From Variovorax sp. JS1663 (GTDB lineage Bacteria; Pseudomonadota; Gammaproteobacteria; Burkholderiales; Burkholderiaceae_C): a stretch of 64,000 nt of DNA. Below are positions 55,647 to 64,000 of this stretch, piece after piece (the first letter of the stretch is position 1; each line of letters opens with the position of its first letter). The stretch is from positions 248,001 to 312,000 of the forward strand of contig NZ_LYMK01000001.1 of the NCBI RefSeq assembly GCF_002157355.1, in the 5' to 3' direction. Both the position numbers and the translations under genes were made by a program. The notes under the pieces were generated by a model that worked only from the letters and a program-made list of their open reading frames with translations, searched no databases and was not told the origin of the DNA.

Positions 55647-56015
55647 ATGATGTTGACCAAGAAAGCACAGCGTCTTCGCCGCTCGCGCCAGACCCGTATC
55701 CGCATTGCAACGCAAGGCGTGGCGCGCCTCACGGTGAACCGCACCAACCTGCACATCTACGCTGCCGTCATCTCCGACGACGGCACCAAGGTGATTGCCT
55801 CCGCCTCGACGGCCGAAGCCGAAGTGCGCAACTCGCTGGGTGGCTCGGGCAAGGGCGGCAACACCGCCGCGGCCACGATGATCGGCAAGCGTATCGCCGA
55901 GAAGGCGAAGGCCGCCGGTATCGAGAAGGTCGCCTTCGATCGCGCCGGTTTCGCCTATCACGGCCGCGTCAAGGCGCTGGCTGATGCGGCCCGCGAAGCC
56001 GGTCTGCAGTTCTAA
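55647..56015 (+). CDS. rplR: 50S ribosomal protein L18
   Basis: A 122-residue L18 binding 5S rRNA ([19 protein letters not shown]-terminal [18 protein letters not shown]). Two adjacent ATGs (55647 and 55650) are possible starts; relatives usually begin MLTKK, favouring 55650. Confidence 0.97.
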   Translation: MMLTKKAQRLRRSRQTRIRIATQGVARLTVNRTNLHIYAAVISDDGTKVIASASTAEAEVRNSLGGSGKGGNTAAATMIGKRIAEKAKAAGIEKVAFDRAGFAYHGRVKALADAAREAGLQF

Positions 56016-56033
56016 CCGGACACGAGATTCAAC

Positions 56034-56552
56034 ATGGCAAAGATTCAGGCAAGAACGCAGAGCGAAGGCCCCGAGGATGGTCTGCGCGAGAAGATGATCG
56101 CGATCAACCGCGTCACCAAGGTGGTGAAGGGTGGTCGTATCCTCGGTTTCGCGGCGCTGACCGTGGTGGGTGACGGTGATGGCCGCGTTGGCATGGGCAA
56201 GGGCAAGTCCAAGGAAGTGCCCGCCGCCGTGCAGAAGGCGATGGAAGAGGCCCGCCGCAATCTGATGAAGGTGTCGATCAAGAACGGCACGCTGCATCAC
56301 CAGGTGACCGGTCACCACGGCGCGTCGTCCGTCGTGATGTATCCGGCACCGAAGGGTACCGGCATCATTGCTGGCGGCCCGATGCGCGCGGTGTTCGAAG
56401 TGATGGGCATCACCGACATCGTGGCCAAGAGCCACGGCTCGTCGAACCCCTACAACATGGTTCGCGCCACGCTGGACGGCCTGCGCAACTCGACCACGGC
56501 GTCTGAAGTTGCGGCCAAGCGCGGCCTGACCGTCGAGCAACTCTTCGCCTGA
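56034..56552 (+). CDS. rpsE: 30S ribosomal protein S5
   Basis: A 172-residue S5. The signature loop [20 protein letters not shown] is intact; this region governs decoding fidelity. C-terminal [11 protein letters not shown]. Confidence 0.98.
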   Translation: MAKIQARTQSEGPEDGLREKMIAINRVTKVVKGGRILGFAALTVVGDGDGRVGMGKGKSKEVPAAVQKAMEEARRNLMKVSIKNGTLHHQVTGHHGASSVVMYPAPKGTGIIAGGPMRAVFEVMGITDIVAKSHGSSNPYNMVRATLDGLRNSTTASEVAAKRGLTVEQLFA

Positions 56553-56566
56553 ACGGGAGCAGCTTC

Positions 56567-56749
56567 ATGACGCAACAACAAACGCTCAAGGTGCAGCTGG
56601 TCAAGAGCCCCATCGGCACCAAGCAATCGCATCGCGCCACCGTGCGTGGCCTGGGCCTGCGCAAGCTCAACAGTGTGAGCGAGCTGCAGGACACGCCCGC
56701 CGTGCGCGGCATGATCAACAAGATCAGCTATCTGGTCAAAGTGCTCTAA
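56567..56749 (+). CDS. rpmD: 50S ribosomal protein L30
   Basis: A 60-residue L30 ([20 protein letters not shown], then [14 protein letters not shown]). It lies 14 bp after rpsE. Confidence 0.97.
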   Translation: MTQQQTLKVQLVKSPIGTKQSHRATVRGLGLRKLNSVSELQDTPAVRGMINKISYLVKVL

Positions 56750-56760
56750 GAGAGACGGAT

Positions 56761-57192
56761 ATGGAACTCAATGGCATCAAGCCTGCGGATGGCGCCAAGC
56801 ACGCCAAGCGCCGCGTCGGCCGTGGCATCGGCTCCGGCCTGGGCAAGACCGCGGGCCGCGGTCACAAGGGTCAGAAGTCCCGTGCGGGCGGCTTTCACAA
56901 GGTCGGCTTCGAAGGCGGCCAGATGCCGCTGCAGCGCCGGCTGCCCAAGCGTGGCTTCAAGTCGCAATCGCTCAAGTACAACGCCGAAGTGACGCTGACT
57001 GCGCTGGAAAAGCTCGGCTTGGCCGAAGTGGACCTGCTCGCCCTCAAGCAAGCCGGTCTGGTGGGCCAGATCGCCAAGGTGGTGAAGGTCATCAAGTCGG
57101 GCGAGCTGACCAAGGCCGTCAAGTTGACGGGCATCGGCGCGACCGCCGGTGCCAAAGCTGCGATCGAAGCGGCCGGCGGCAGCGTGGCCTGA
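56761..57192 (+). CDS. rplO: 50S ribosomal protein L15
   Basis: A 143-residue L15 with the Gly-rich N-terminus typical of the family ([20 protein letters not shown]). Start 11 bp after rpmD. Confidence 0.97.
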   Translation: MELNGIKPADGAKHAKRRVGRGIGSGLGKTAGRGHKGQKSRAGGFHKVGFEGGQMPLQRRLPKRGFKSQSLKYNAEVTLTALEKLGLAEVDLLALKQAGLVGQIAKVVKVIKSGELTKAVKLTGIGATAGAKAAIEAAGGSVA

Positions 57193-57214
57193 CCGCCAGG
57201 GAAAGAAGGTCATA

Positions 57215-58525
57215 GTGGCAACGAACGCGGCGACGCTCGCAAAGACAGGTAAGTTCGGCGACCTGCGTCGCCGGCTTGTCTTCTTGCTGCTCGCCCTCGT
57301 GGTCTACCGCATCGGCGCGCACATTCCGGTGCCGGGCATCAACCCGGACCAACTGGCGCAGCTGTTCCAGGGCCAGCAGGGCGGCATTCTGAGCCTGTTC
57401 AACATGTTCTCGGGCGGGGCGCTGTCACGATTCACCGTGTTCGCGCTGGGCATCATGCCGTACATCTCCGCGTCGATCATCATGCAGTTGATGACCTACG
57501 TGGTGCCGACCTTCGAGCAATTGAAGAAGGAAGGCGAGGCCGGCCGGCGCAAGATTACCCAGTACACCCGTTACGGTACGCTGGGCTTGGCGCTGTTCCA
57601 ATCCTTCAGCATCGCGGTCGCACTGGAATCGTCGGCCGGCCTGGTGATCTCGCCCGGCTTCGGCTTCCGCCTCACCGCGATGATCAGTCTGACGGCAGGC
57701 TCGATGTTCCTAATGTGGCTCGGCGAGCAGATCACGGAGCGGGGGCTGGGCAACGGGATCTCGATCCTGATCTTCGCCGGCATCGCAGCCGGCCTGCCGA
57801 GCGCGATCGGCGGCCTGCTCGAACTGGTGCGCACGGGTGCCATGAACGTGCTCGTCGCGCTGTTCATCGTCGCCGTTGTGATCCTGGTCACCTACTTCGT
57901 GGTGTTCGTCGAGCGCGGCCAGCGCAAGATCCTGGTGAACTATGCGCGCCGGCAGGTGGGCAACAAGGTGTATGGCGGCCAGTCCTCGCATCTGCCGCTC
58001 AAGCTGAACATGGCCGGTGTAATCCCGCCCATCTTCGCGTCCTCGATCATCCTGCTGCCGACGACGGTGGTGAGCTGGTTCAGTACGGGCGAGAGCATGC
58101 GCTGGATCAAGGATATCGCGAGCGCGCTGACCCCGGGCCAGCCGATCTACGTGCTGCTCTATGCGGCTGCGATCGTGTTCTTCTGCTTCTTCTATACGGC
58201 GCTCGTGTTCAACAGCCGCGAGACGGCCGACAACCTGAAAAAGAGCGGCGCGTTCATTCCGGGCATCCGCCCGGGCGACCAGACCGCACGCTACATCGAC
58301 AAGATCCTGGTTCGCCTGACGCTGGCGGGCGCGGTGTACATCACCTTCGTCTGCCTGCTGCCGGAGTTCCTGATCCTGAAATACAACGTGCCGTTCTATT
58401 TTGGCGGCACCTCGTTGCTGATCATCGTGGTGGTCACCATGGACTTCATGGCCCAGGTGCAGAACTACATGATGTCCCAGCAATACGAATCGCTGCTTAA
58501 GAAGGCCAATTTCAAGACCTCGTAG
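57215..58525 (+). CDS. secY: Preprotein translocase channel SecY
   Basis: A 436-residue ten-helix channel of the Sec translocon. GTG 57215 is the likely start ([20 protein letters not shown]), after AAAGAAGG. Family marks are the plug region [21 protein letters not shown], and loop residues around [20 protein letters not shown] that contact SecA and ribosome. Its standard place is after rplO. Confidence 0.97.
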   Translation: MATNAATLAKTGKFGDLRRRLVFLLLALVVYRIGAHIPVPGINPDQLAQLFQGQQGGILSLFNMFSGGALSRFTVFALGIMPYISASIIMQLMTYVVPTFEQLKKEGEAGRRKITQYTRYGTLGLALFQSFSIAVALESSAGLVISPGFGFRLTAMISLTAGSMFLMWLGEQITERGLGNGISILIFAGIAAGLPSAIGGLLELVRTGAMNVLVALFIVAVVILVTYFVVFVERGQRKILVNYARRQVGNKVYGGQSSHLPLKLNMAGVIPPIFASSIILLPTTVVSWFSTGESMRWIKDIASALTPGQPIYVLLYAAAIVFFCFFYTALVFNSRETADNLKKSGAFIPGIRPGDQTARYIDKILVRLTLAGAVYITFVCLLPEFLILKYNVPFYFGGTSLLIIVVVTMDFMAQVQNYMMSQQYESLLKKANFKTS

Positions 58526-58539
58526 CAGATGAAGCGAAG

Positions 58540-58758
58540 ATGTCGAAGGACGATGTCATCCAGATGCAAGGTGAGGTTCTGGAGAACCTGCCGAATGCCA
58601 CCTTTCGGGTGAAGCTGGAAAACGGACACATCGTTCTTGGACACATTTCCGGAAAGATGCGGATGCACTACATCCGCATCCTTCCAGGTGACAAGGTCAC
58701 CGTCGAGTTGACGCCCTATGACTTGAGCCGGGCGCGCATCGTATTCAGGGCGAAGTGA
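58540..58758 (+). CDS. infA: Translation initiation factor IF-1
   Basis: A 72-residue OB-fold protein ([21 protein letters not shown]-terminal [13 protein letters not shown]). Its place between secY and rpmJ is common in Betaproteobacteria and Gram-positives and differs from E. coli. Confidence 0.97.
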   Translation: MSKDDVIQMQGEVLENLPNATFRVKLENGHIVLGHISGKMRMHYIRILPGDKVTVELTPYDLSRARIVFRAK

Positions 58759-58792
58759 GTCGCCGGGTTGAACAGAGTTTTAGGAGAGTGAA

Positions 58793-58906
58793 ATGAGAGT
58801 TTCGGCTTCGGTCAAGACCATTTGCCGCAATTGCAAGATCATCCGCCGCAAGGGTGTTGTGCGTGTGATCTGCACCGACCCGCGCCATAAGCAGCGCCAG
58901 GGTTGA
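58793..58906 (+). CDS. rpmJ: 50S ribosomal protein L36
   Basis: A 37-residue L36 with the zinc-binding set C-x2-C...C...H seen in [18 protein letters not shown] and [17 protein letters not shown] stands before the ATG. It is the zinc (C+) form; no second L36 copy is in the window. Confidence 0.95.
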   Translation: MRVSASVKTICRNCKIIRRKGVVRVICTDPRHKQRQG

Positions 58907-58932
58907 GCTGAGAAAGATTTAAGAGGACGCAC

Positions 58933-59298
58933 ATGGCACGTATTGCTGGCATCAACATTCCGCCGCACAAGCACGCCGAGATCGGCCTGACCGCCATCTT
59001 CGGCATCGGTCGCTCGCGCGCTCGCAAGATCTGCGAAGCGAGCGGCATCGATTACTCGAAGAAGATCAAGGATCTGACCGACGCCGATCTGGAGAAGATC
59101 CGCGACCAGATCGCGCTCTTCACCATCGAAGGCGACCTGCGCCGCGAAACGACGATGAACATCAAGCGCCTGATGGACATCGGCTGCTACCGCGGCTTCC
59201 GTCACCGCCGCGGCCTGCCCATGCGCGGCCAGCGCACGCGCACCAATGCCCGCACCCGCAAGGGTCCGCGCAAGGCCGCGCAGTCCCTGAAGAAGTAA
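58933..59298 (+). CDS. rpsM: 30S ribosomal protein S13
   Basis: A 121-residue S13 ([21 protein letters not shown]-terminal [15 protein letters not shown]). It contacts the 50S subunit and P-site tRNA. It begins the alpha-operon segment. Confidence 0.98.
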   Translation: MARIAGINIPPHKHAEIGLTAIFGIGRSRARKICEASGIDYSKKIKDLTDADLEKIRDQIALFTIEGDLRRETTMNIKRLMDIGCYRGFRHRRGLPMRGQRTRTNARTRKGPRKAAQSLKK

Positions 59299-59310
59299 GG
59301 ATAGACAAGC

Positions 59311-59715
59311 ATGGCTAAAGCTCCTGCCAACAACGCAGCACAGCGCGTTCGCAAGAAGGTCCGCAAGAACGTGGCGGACGGCGTCGCGCACGTGCACGCC
59401 TCGTTCAACAACACGATCATCACGATCACCGACCGCCAGGGCAATGCCCTGTCGTGGGCGTCTTCGGGTGGCCAGGGCTTCAAGGGCTCGCGCAAGTCGA
59501 CGCCCTTTGCCGCGCAGGTCGCTTCCGAAGTGGCTGGCCGCGCCGCGGTGGAACAAGGCATCAAGAACCTCGACGTCGAGATCAAGGGCCCCGGCCCGGG
59601 TCGCGAGTCGTCGGTGCGCGCGCTGGCCGCGCTCGGTATCCGGATCAACTCGATTTCCGATGTGACCCCGGTTCCGCACAATGGCTGCCGCCCGCAGAAG
59701 CGCCGCCGCATCTGA
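59311..59715 (+). CDS. rpsK: 30S ribosomal protein S11
   Basis: A 134-residue S11 ([21 protein letters not shown]-terminal [12 protein letters not shown]). A terminator-like hairpin follows the stop, before rpsD. Confidence 0.98.
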   Translation: MAKAPANNAAQRVRKKVRKNVADGVAHVHASFNNTIITITDRQGNALSWASSGGQGFKGSRKSTPFAAQVASEVAGRAAVEQGIKNLDVEIKGPGPGRESSVRALAALGIRINSISDVTPVPHNGCRPQKRRRI

Positions 59716-59729
59716 AGCGAAGGCGCACG

Positions 59730-59775
59730 GCGCAGCCAGCTCTCGGGCCGGCTGCGCGTTTTGTTTTTTGTTTTC
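59730..59775 (+). terminator. Terminator-like hairpin between rpsK and rpsD
   Basis: GCGCAGCC (59730-59737), a 12-nt loop and GGCTGCGC (59750-59757) form a perfect 8-bp stem, followed by a T-rich run (TTTTGTTTTTTGTTTT). This has the form of a Rho-independent terminator inside an operon. It could attenuate rpsD-rpoA-rplQ or end a processed transcript. A second small hairpin (CCGCAG-TCCC-CTGCGG, 59813-59828) precedes the rpsD start. Confidence 0.75.
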
Positions 59776-59851
59776 AACAAGCCCACCGCCATCGGCACGC
59801 CGCTGATGGCTCCCGCAGTCCCCTGCGGAAGATGACACGAAGGACGATCAA

Positions 59852-60475
59852 GTGGCACGCTATCTCGGCCCCAAGGCCAAACTCTCCCGCCGCGAAGGCA
59901 CCGACCTGTTCCTCAAGAGCGCCCGCCGCTCCATCCAGGACAAGGCGAAGTTCGACTCCAAGCCCGGCCAGCACGGCCGCACTTCCGGTCAGCGCACCTC
60001 CGACTTCGGCCTGCAGCTGCGCGAGAAGCAGAAGGTCAAGCGCATGTACGGCGTGCTGGAGAAGCAGTTCCGCCGCTACTTCGAGGAAGCCGATCGTCGC
60101 CGTGGCAACACCGGCGCCAACCTGCTGTTCCTGCTCGAATCGCGGTTGGACAACGTCGTCTATCGCATGGGCTTCGGCTCCACGCGCGCTGAAGCGCGCC
60201 AGCTGGTGTCGCACAAGGCGATCACGGTGAATGGCCAGTCGGTCAACATCCCCTCGTACCTGGTCAAGACCGGGGACGTGGTGGCGGTGCGCGACAAGTC
60301 CAAGAAGCAAAACCGTGTCGTCGAAGCGTTGCAGCTTGCCCAGCAGGTCGGCATCCCGGCCTGGGTCGAAGTGAACATCGACAAGGCCGAAGGCACCTTC
60401 AAGAAGGTGCCCGATCGCGATGAGTTCGGTGCCGACATCAACGAATCGCTGATCGTCGAACTTTATTCGCGTTAA
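59852..60475 (+). CDS. rpsD: 30S ribosomal protein S4
   Basis: A 207-residue S4 starting at GTG 59852 ([20 protein letters not shown]) with AGGACGA upstream. The S4 RNA-binding domain is at about 97-160 ([20 protein letters not shown]). S4 represses the alpha operon in E. coli; here rpsD is separated from rpsK by a structured, terminator-bearing leader. Confidence 0.98.
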   Translation: MARYLGPKAKLSRREGTDLFLKSARRSIQDKAKFDSKPGQHGRTSGQRTSDFGLQLREKQKVKRMYGVLEKQFRRYFEEADRRRGNTGANLLFLLESRLDNVVYRMGFGSTRAEARQLVSHKAITVNGQSVNIPSYLVKTGDVVAVRDKSKKQNRVVEALQLAQQVGIPAWVEVNIDKAEGTFKKVPDRDEFGADINESLIVELYSR

Positions 60476-60526
60476 ACAGGTCGGAACGTGCCGCCCCGCC
60501 GGCGGCCCGGCCTTCATATTTCGTGA

Positions 60527-60544
60527 CCCGTGCATGTGCACGGG
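60527..60544 (+). promoter_or_regulatory. Stem-loop in the rpsD-rpoA leader
   Basis: CCCGTGCA-TG-TGCACGGG is a perfect 8-bp inverted repeat (functional loop CATGTG or longer) in the 123-bp gap before rpoA. It has no T-run. A GC-rich stem (GCCGCC...GGCGGC, about 60490-60506) lies upstream. Possible RNA-processing or regulatory structure; role unknown. Confidence 0.45.
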
Positions 60545-60598
60545 CGCTTCACCAGCCTTACCGGTGTAACGAGCCGGGGGTATTGAGAGGAAGTCTGC

Positions 60599-61588
60599 AT
60601 GCAAACCACCCTGTTGAAACCCAAGACCATCCAGGTCGAGCAACTGGCCGCCAACAAGGCCAAGGTCACGCTCGAGCCTTTCGAGCGCGGCTACGGGCAC
60701 ACGCTCGGCAACGCACTGCGCCGCGTCCTGCTGTCCTCGATGGTGGGCTACTCGGCCACCGAAGTGACGATCGCCGGTGTGCTGCACGAGTACTCGTCCA
60801 TCGACGGCGTGCAGGAAGATGTCGTCAACATCCTGCTGAACCTCAAGGGCGTGGTCTTCAAGCTCCACAACCGCGATGAGGTTACGCTGAGCCTGCGCAA
60901 GGACGGCGAGGGCGCCGTGACGGCCTCCGATATCCAGACGCCGCACGACGTCGAGATCATCAATCCCGACCACGTGATTGCCCACCTGTCGCAGGGCGGC
61001 AAGCTGGACATGCAGATCAAGGTCGAGAAGGGCCGCGGCTACGTGCCCGGCACCATGCGCCGCTACGCCGACGAGCCCACCAAGTCGATCGGCCGTATCG
61101 TGCTCGACGCCTCCTTCTCGCCGGTCAAGCGTGTGAGCTACACGGTCGAAAGCGCCCGCGTGGAGCAGCGCACCGACCTGGACAAGCTGCTGGTCGAGAT
61201 CGAGACCAACGGTGCGATCACCGCCGAAGACGCAGTGCGCGCTTCGGCCAAGATCCTGGTCGAGCAACTCGCGGTGTTCGCCCAGCTGGAAGGCGGTGAG
61301 CTTGCCGCCTTCGACCAGCCTGCGCCGCGCAGCGCGCAGCAGTTCGATCCGATCCTGCTGCGCCCGGTCGACGAGCTCGAACTCACCGTGCGTTCGGCCA
61401 ACTGCCTGAAGGCGGAGAATATCTACTACATCGGTGACCTCATCCAGCGCACCGAGAACGAGTTGCTCAAGACCCCGAACCTGGGTCGCAAGTCGCTCAA
61501 CGAAATCAAGGAAGTGCTCGCCTCGCGCGGCCTGACCTTGGGCATGAAGCTCGAAAGCTGGCCGCCGGCCGGCCTCGACAAAAGGTAA
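60599..61588 (+). CDS. rpoA: RNA polymerase alpha subunit
   Basis: A 329-residue alpha subunit. The N-terminal dimerisation domain carries [20 protein letters not shown]; the C-terminal DNA- and activator-binding domain (aCTD, about 250-329) has [20 protein letters not shown] and [28 protein letters not shown] precedes the ATG. Confidence 0.98.
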   Translation: MQTTLLKPKTIQVEQLAANKAKVTLEPFERGYGHTLGNALRRVLLSSMVGYSATEVTIAGVLHEYSSIDGVQEDVVNILLNLKGVVFKLHNRDEVTLSLRKDGEGAVTASDIQTPHDVEIINPDHVIAHLSQGGKLDMQIKVEKGRGYVPGTMRRYADEPTKSIGRIVLDASFSPVKRVSYTVESARVEQRTDLDKLLVEIETNGAITAEDAVRASAKILVEQLAVFAQLEGGELAAFDQPAPRSAQQFDPILLRPVDELELTVRSANCLKAENIYYIGDLIQRTENELLKTPNLGRKSLNEIKEVLASRGLTLGMKLESWPPAGLDKR

Positions 61589-61693
61589 TCCAGAGGGAAA
61601 GAGGTCTCAGGGCCTTCTCCCTTCTGATTAGTCACTGGTGAACGCGGGGTACCTGACACGGCCTCGCGCATTTGATAAGGAAAGGAACTCACC

Positions 61694-62095
61694 ATGCGTC
61701 ACGGACACGGACTCCGCAAACTCAACCGCACCAGCTCGCACCGCCAGGCGATGCTGCAGAACATGATGAACTCGCTCATCGAGCACGAGGCCATCAAGAC
61801 CACGGTCCCCAAGGCCAAGGAACTGCGCCGCGTCATCGAGCCGATGATCACCTTGGCCAAGAAGCCGACGGTCGCCAACAAGCGCCTGGCCTTCAACCGC
61901 CTGCGTGACCGCGACAGCGTGGTCAAGCTCTTCGGCGAACTGGGCCCGCGCTACCAAGCCCGCCCGGGCGGCTACACCCGCATCCTGAAGATGGGCTTCC
62001 GCGTCGGCGACAACGCGCCGATGGCGCTGGTCGAACTGGTGGATCGCCCCGAAGTTGCCGATACCCCTGCCGACGAGCAGGGCGGCGAAGAATAA
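61694..62095 (+). CDS. rplQ: 50S ribosomal protein L17
   Basis: A 133-residue L17 ([40 protein letters not shown]). Last gene of the alpha operon, with AAGGAAAGG upstream. Confidence 0.98.
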   Translation: MRHGHGLRKLNRTSSHRQAMLQNMMNSLIEHEAIKTTVPKAKELRRVIEPMITLAKKPTVANKRLAFNRLRDRDSVVKLFGELGPRYQARPGGYTRILKMGFRVGDNAPMALVELVDRPEVADTPADEQGGEE

Positions 62096-62097
62096 GC

Positions 62098-62103
62098 TAT
62101 AAT
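62098..62103 (+). promoter_or_regulatory. -10 box for the initiator tRNA gene
   Basis: TATAAT, a perfect -10 consensus, stands 10 bp before the tRNA 5' end in an AT-rich patch immediately after the rplQ stop. No good -35 element is seen at 16-18 bp, where the rplQ coding end lies. Confidence 0.55.
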
Positions 62104-62113
62104 ATTATTCTGC

Positions 62114-62190
<77 letters not shown>

Positions 62191-62220
62191 AATTGAGGCG
62201 GATTTCCCCCGCCAAATTGC

Positions 62221-62249
62221 AAAACGCCCACCTTTGAGTGGGCGTTTTT
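62221..62249 (+). terminator. Intrinsic terminator after the tRNA
   Basis: AAAACGCCCAC, a 6-nt loop CTTTGA, and GTGGGCGTTTT make a perfect 11-bp stem running into a T-tract (TTTTTGTTTTT). It ends the tRNA transcript and any read-through from rplQ. The next 200 bp (to about 62440) are lower in GC and hold no gene I can support. Confidence 0.88.
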
Positions 62250-62501
62250 GTTTTTGCCGCTTTTGTCGCAAATTCGACGGCCACTGATGGCTTCGTTGCC
62301 TGAAAGTGCGTGAGCGGCGCGCGGCGTAAGCCTAATGCGATTTCTAATAAGAAAGCATTCTTTTTGCTGCTCTATGGCCTCAAACGAGTTGGTGCCGTGA
62401 CAAAAGTCATGGATAGAGGCCCCCACCGTGTGTAACATTTGGTCAGCAAAAAAAGCTGGATGACCAAGGAAAGTTCATGCACGGTGGAGACGAAGAATTC
62501 C

Positions 62502-62903
62502 ATGACTGAGGCCTCCATTTCGCGCAATTTGATCGAAAACGCGGTGGATGCAGTCCAGCAGGCCGCTGATTCGATTTTCAGCAACCAGCCCGCCGTCCCA
62601 TTCCATTCGAATACGGATCTTCTTTCCCTGGACGAGAAAGAGCGAGAAGAGATCCAGCGCGATGAAGAAGAAAATTATCGCGTCCGCCCCACCATATCGG
62701 CACTCAGCTTCTGCTTGACTTCGGTCCTGTCCCTGCTGGCGATCGCACACTCCCTCGTCGACCAGCCGGAGGTGCTGTCGCCGGTGGAGCGTGACCAGCT
62801 TTGGAAGAAGCTGGCCGCTGAAACCAAAATGGCGGGGCGGGCCGCCTACCGCGCCGCCTTGATCCTGTCCGATCCCGGCGCTGAGCGCAGCAGCCTCCAA
62901 TAA
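62502..62903 (+). CDS. Orphan protein of unknown function, lower GC
   Basis: About 133 residues; ATG 62502 is chosen because GGAGA lies upstream, but ATG 62460 is in frame with no clear site. The first half is acidic and helical (ISRNLIENAVDAVQQAADSI, DEKEREEIQRDEEENY). A weakly hydrophobic segment follows (ISALSFCLTSVLSLLAIAHSL) and the tail is helical. No known domain. Base composition of the first half is less GC-rich than the neighbours, hinting at a later arrival or weak constraint. Confidence 0.5.
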   Translation: MTEASISRNLIENAVDAVQQAADSIFSNQPAVPFHSNTDLLSLDEKEREEIQRDEEENYRVRPTISALSFCLTSVLSLLAIAHSLVDQPEVLSPVERDQLWKKLAAETKMAGRAAYRAALILSDPGAERSSLQ

Positions 62904-62929
62904 GCGCGACGGCGTCCGGGCCCGGTTGC

Positions 62930-63325
62930 TCAGTCGGGCACGACGGCGGTGACCTCGATCTCCACCTTGGCGCGCGCCTCCACCAGCGCCGCCACCTGCA
63001 CGCAGGTCATGGCGGGAAAGTTGCGCCCCATCGCATCGCGATACACCGGGCCGAGTTCGCCCAGCCGCCGGTTGTATTCGTCACGATCCGTCACGTACCA
63101 GGTCATGCGCACCATGTGCTCCGGACCTGCCCCGCCCTCACGCAGGATGGCGGCAATGTTGCGCAGCGCCTGCCCGGTCTGCTCGATGAAATCGTCGGAA
63201 ACGAATTGCTGCTGTGCATCCCAGCCGACCTGGCCGCCGACGAAGACCATGGTGCCGCGCGCGGCGACGCCGTTCGCATAGCCCTTGGGAGGTGCCCAGC
63301 CGGGCGGTTGCAAGAGTTTGATCAT
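62930..63325 (-). CDS. RidA-family protein
   Basis: A 131-residue YjgF/RidA-type protein. RidA hydrolyses reactive enamine/imine intermediates to keto acids. Visible marks are VFVGGQVGWDAQQQFV, the substrate-binding Arg in DAMGRNFPAMTCVQVAAL and the C-terminal EIEVTAVVP. The start overlaps the upstream CoA-ligase stop by ATGA, so it is translated with that enzyme and probably belongs to its pathway. Confidence 0.9.
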   Translation of the reverse strand: MIKLLQPPGWAPPKGYANGVAARGTMVFVGGQVGWDAQQQFVSDDFIEQTGQALRNIAAILREGGAGPEHMVRMTWYVTDRDEYNRRLGELGPVYRDAMGRNFPAMTCVQVAALVEARAKVEIEVTAVVPD

Positions 63326-64000
63326 GATGTGATTTGCCTCAGTTTGAATCGTTGGAGCTTGCCGGTTTCGGTGCGCGGCAGGCCGGCGACGAACTCGATC
63401 TCCCGTGGGTACTTGAAGGGGGCGATGGTGGCCTTGACGTGGTCCTGCAGCGCCTTGACGAGGCTCGCATCTCCGGTATGGCCGGGCTTGAGCACGCAGA
63501 AAGCCTTGACGATCATTCCGCGCTCTGGGTCAGGCTTGCCGATCACGCCGCATTCGGCGACGGCAGGATGTTTGAGCAGCGCGTCCTCGACCTCCGGTCC
63601 GCCTACGTTATAGCCGGCCGTGATGATCATGTCGTCGGCCCGCGACTGGTAGAAGAAGTAGCCGTCCTCGTCCTGCACGAAGGCATCGCCCGGGTAGTTC
63701 CAGCCCTTCTTCACATAATCGGCTTGACGCGGATCGTCGAGGTAGCGGCAGCCGACCGGCCCGATCAGCGCCAGCTTGCCGACGGTGCCGCGCGGCACCT
63801 CGTTGCCATCTTCGTCCACCACCTTCGCGGTGAAACCAGGCACGGCCTTGCCCACGGCGCCGTGCCGCACCTCGTCGCCGGCCGCCGATATGTAGATGTG
63901 GAACACCTCCGTGCCGCCGATGCCGTCGAGCATCTCGATGCCGGTGGCGCTCTTCCACAGTTCGCGCGTGGCATCGGGCAGGGCCTCGCCGGCGCTGACG
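63322..64000 (-). CDS. AMP-forming aryl/acyl-CoA ligase, 3' part
   Basis: The frame is open to the window edge, so the start and the AMP-binding P-loop lie beyond it. What is seen is the C-terminal half of an adenylate-forming ligase: LDGIGGTEVFHIYIS (motif A5), PGDAFVQDEDGYFFYQSRAD, the hinge/A8 stretch DDMIITAGYNVGGPEVEDAL, and the catalytic A10 Lys in LPRTETGKLQRFKL. The G-I-G-x-T-E-x-x-H-I pattern favours the benzoate/2-aminobenzoate-CoA ligase group. The substrate is inferred. RidA follows with overlapping stop/start. Confidence 0.85.
   Translation of the reverse strand, partial: VSAGEALPDATRELWKSATGIEMLDGIGGTEVFHIYISAAGDEVRHGAVGKAVPGFTAKVVDEDGNEVPRGTVGKLALIGPVGCRYLDDPRQADYVKKGWNYPGDAFVQDEDGYFFYQSRADDMIITAGYNVGGPEVEDALLKHPAVAECGVIGKPDPERGMIVKAFCVLKPGHTGDASLVKALQDHVKATIAPFKYPREIEFVAGLPRTETGKLQRFKLRQITS

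Overview
The window is high-GC chromosomal DNA, most likely from a Comamonadaceae (Burkholderiales) bacterium close to Variovorax or Acidovorax. This is inferred from gene content: PhaM-type PHA granule protein, DUF3567, DUF3108 and DUF2145 proteins, a YXWGXW protein, several Bug/TctC receptors, an OxyR-RecG-UbiA neighbourhood, and the gene order of the ribosomal cluster. I see no phage, insertion sequence, CRISPR array or plasmid function. This is mostly core and metabolic chromosome with a few decayed genes.

Left part (1-13.7 kb): 3' end of an acyl-CoA carboxylase carboxyltransferase, a gutted histidine-kinase pseudogene, a Tat-type SGNH hydrolase and a YXWGXW exported protein. A tight glcD-cidA-lrgB operon follows, then purU, a class III aminotransferase, a ChaN-like lipoprotein, an AbrB-type membrane protein, DUF3567, DUF3108, a fumarylacetoacetate-hydrolase-family enzyme and a LuxR-type regulator.

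Middle (13.7-33 kb): an FAD monooxygenase / DUF2783 / Bug receptor operon that, with the adjacent FAH enzyme and LuxR regulator, looks like aromatic-acid catabolism. Next comes a long plus-strand run: Cys/Met PLP enzyme, TraB/GumN protein, DUF2946, TonB receptor, PCu(A)C copper chaperone, PhaM and a FIST protein. An M20 amidohydrolase and a Bug receptor lie divergent from a LysR regulator. Two paralogous DadA-like flavoenzymes each sit behind a glycine riboswitch. The first leader is a clean tandem riboswitch. In the second, the leader's first aptamer and the enzyme's FAD-contacting motifs have both diverged. This is the most interesting feature of the window.

Right part (33-52.8 kb): a three-gene lipid cluster (alkaline-ceramidase-like membrane hydrolase, LplT-PlsC fusion, PAP2 phosphatase) divergent from an HTH regulator. 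Then come YiaA, a small exported protein paired with DUF2145, scrambled remains of a berberine-bridge-type FAD oxidase, a coiled-coil/zinc-ribbon membrane protein, an SDR, tgt-queA, recG, a 5'-nucleotidase, a TPR protein with a degenerate trypsin-like tail, oxyR, dps, ubiA and proC.

Far right (52.8-64 kb): the spc and alpha ribosomal operons from rplN to rplQ, with secY, infA, rpmJ and rpoA, read from a clear sigma70-like promoter. The S10-type genes are not upstream of rplN. An intrinsic terminator-like hairpin lies between rpsK and rpsD. An initiator tRNA-Met with its own -10 box and terminator follows. The window ends with a lower-GC orphan gene and a RidA / CoA-ligase operon that runs off the edge.
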